From the NCBI GenBank assembly GCA_017648425.1, contig JAGCJD010000100.1:1-6630 (forward strand): DNA of 6,630 nt, written 5' to 3'. Source of the stretch: Clostridia bacterium (GTDB lineage: Bacteria; Bacillota; Clostridia; Oscillospirales; CAG-272). A program made the translations under genes and the position numbers. Each line of letters begins with the position of its first letter. The stretch's first letter is position 1. Below are positions 6,255-6,630 of this stretch, one piece after another. The notes under the pieces are model-generated. The model saw nothing but the letters and a program-made list of their open reading frames with translations. It ran no database searches and had not been told where the DNA came from.

Positions 6255-6630
6255 AAATATAATCCGTTTTCCTTTATAAATTTTTCCACCGAAGGGGGCA
6301 CAAGATGCGATATATCTCTGTTCTCCTTGACGGCGCGGCGTATATCGGTCGAGCTCAGCTCTATTGGCTCAGTCAATATTTTGCGGAACATAACACCGTA
6401 TTTTTGATAATACTCGTTTATTTTCGCAACTATTCTGTTTCCAATAAGAGGATCGTTTTCTCGGCGGACATAGACGGGGTAGCACATTTTGAATATTTCA
6501 TCAAACTTGTACCATGTGTCAAAAGTCAGAACCATATCCGTTCCACACATTAAAAACAGCCTTGTGTCGGGGCGTTGAAGCTCCCTCAATGTATCATATG
6601 TGTAGCTCTTTCCGCCCCTTTTTATCTCAC
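6251..6630 (-). CDS. nadD: Nicotinate-nucleotide adenylyltransferase, C-terminal part, 5' end outside the window
   Basis: NadD joins nicotinate mononucleotide and ATP to give deamido-NAD, the penultimate step of NAD synthesis. The open frame runs from the window edge at 6630 to TGA at 6253-6251, giving 125 complete codons; the family has about 190-215 residues, so the N-terminal nucleotide-binding part with its GxFxPxHxGH motif lies outside. Visible signatures are EIKRGGKSYTYDTLREL at the edge (the typical E-x-x-R-G-G-x-S-Y-T-x-D-T-L), then LFLMCGTDMVLTFDTW, and the C-terminal ELSSTDIRRAV corresponding to the ISSTxIR motif. A TTG at 6589 is an internal Leu, not a start, because the conserved motif continues upstream of it. 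The gene overlaps yqeK by 4 nt and is the first visible gene of the minus-strand cluster. Confidence 0.95.
   Translation of the reverse strand, partial: EIKRGGKSYTYDTLRELQRPDTRLFLMCGTDMVLTFDTWYKFDEIFKMCYPVYVRRENDPLIGNRIVAKINEYYQKYGVMFRKILTEPIELSSTDIRRAVKENRDISHLVPPSVEKFIKENGLYL

Noticed and set aside
6587..6589. TTG at 6589 as the start of nadD
   Set aside because: The conserved RGGxSYTxDT motif continues in frame upstream to the window edge, so the gene begins outside the window.

Overview
The window looks like ordinary chromosomal housekeeping DNA from a low-to-moderate GC, Gram-positive-type anaerobe, most likely a member of the Clostridia (Oscillospiraceae/Ruminococcaceae-like). The basis is the gene order nadD-yqeK-LCP-rsfS-leuS, which is a known Firmicutes arrangement, a Bacillus-type LexA with a TVH recognition helix, strong purine-rich Shine-Dalgarno sites, and a GTP-type PEP carboxykinase of the kind found in some anaerobic Clostridia. 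The genus cannot be fixed from the sequence alone.

Layout from left to right. 1-750 (minus): the N-terminal 250 residues of GTP-dependent PEP carboxykinase, cut by the window edge just before the P-loop Gly-Lys-Thr. 751-969: a 219-bp AT-rich divergent promoter region. 970-1560 (plus): lexA. 1563-1592: a strong hairpin that can end transcription from both sides. 1599-6630 (minus): five genes reading toward lexA. In transcription order these are nadD (5' end missing), yqeK, an LCP-family cell-wall ligase, rsfS and leuS. nadD and yqeK overlap by ATGA. A near-consensus sigma-A promoter sits between the LCP gene and rsfS, so rsfS-leuS can be transcribed on its own.

The minus-strand cluster combines NAD synthesis (NadD), removal of diadenosine tetraphosphate (YqeK), attachment of glycopolymers to the wall (LCP), ribosome silencing in stationary phase (RsfS) and leucyl-tRNA charging (LeuS). 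These are growth-linked functions that are often co-inherited. LexA and PckG are separate, divergently transcribed units.

I found no mobile element, CRISPR array, RNA gene, phage gene or defence system. I see no sign of a previously undescribed system. The points most worth a second look are: a LeuRS with several altered signature motifs (KMGKR for KMSKS, TTCIET for TTRPDT, ARPRYWG for SRQRYWG); a LexA gene with no recognisable SOS box upstream; an LCP protein lacking one of the usual active-site arginines; and a leuS transcript with no room for a T-box leader.
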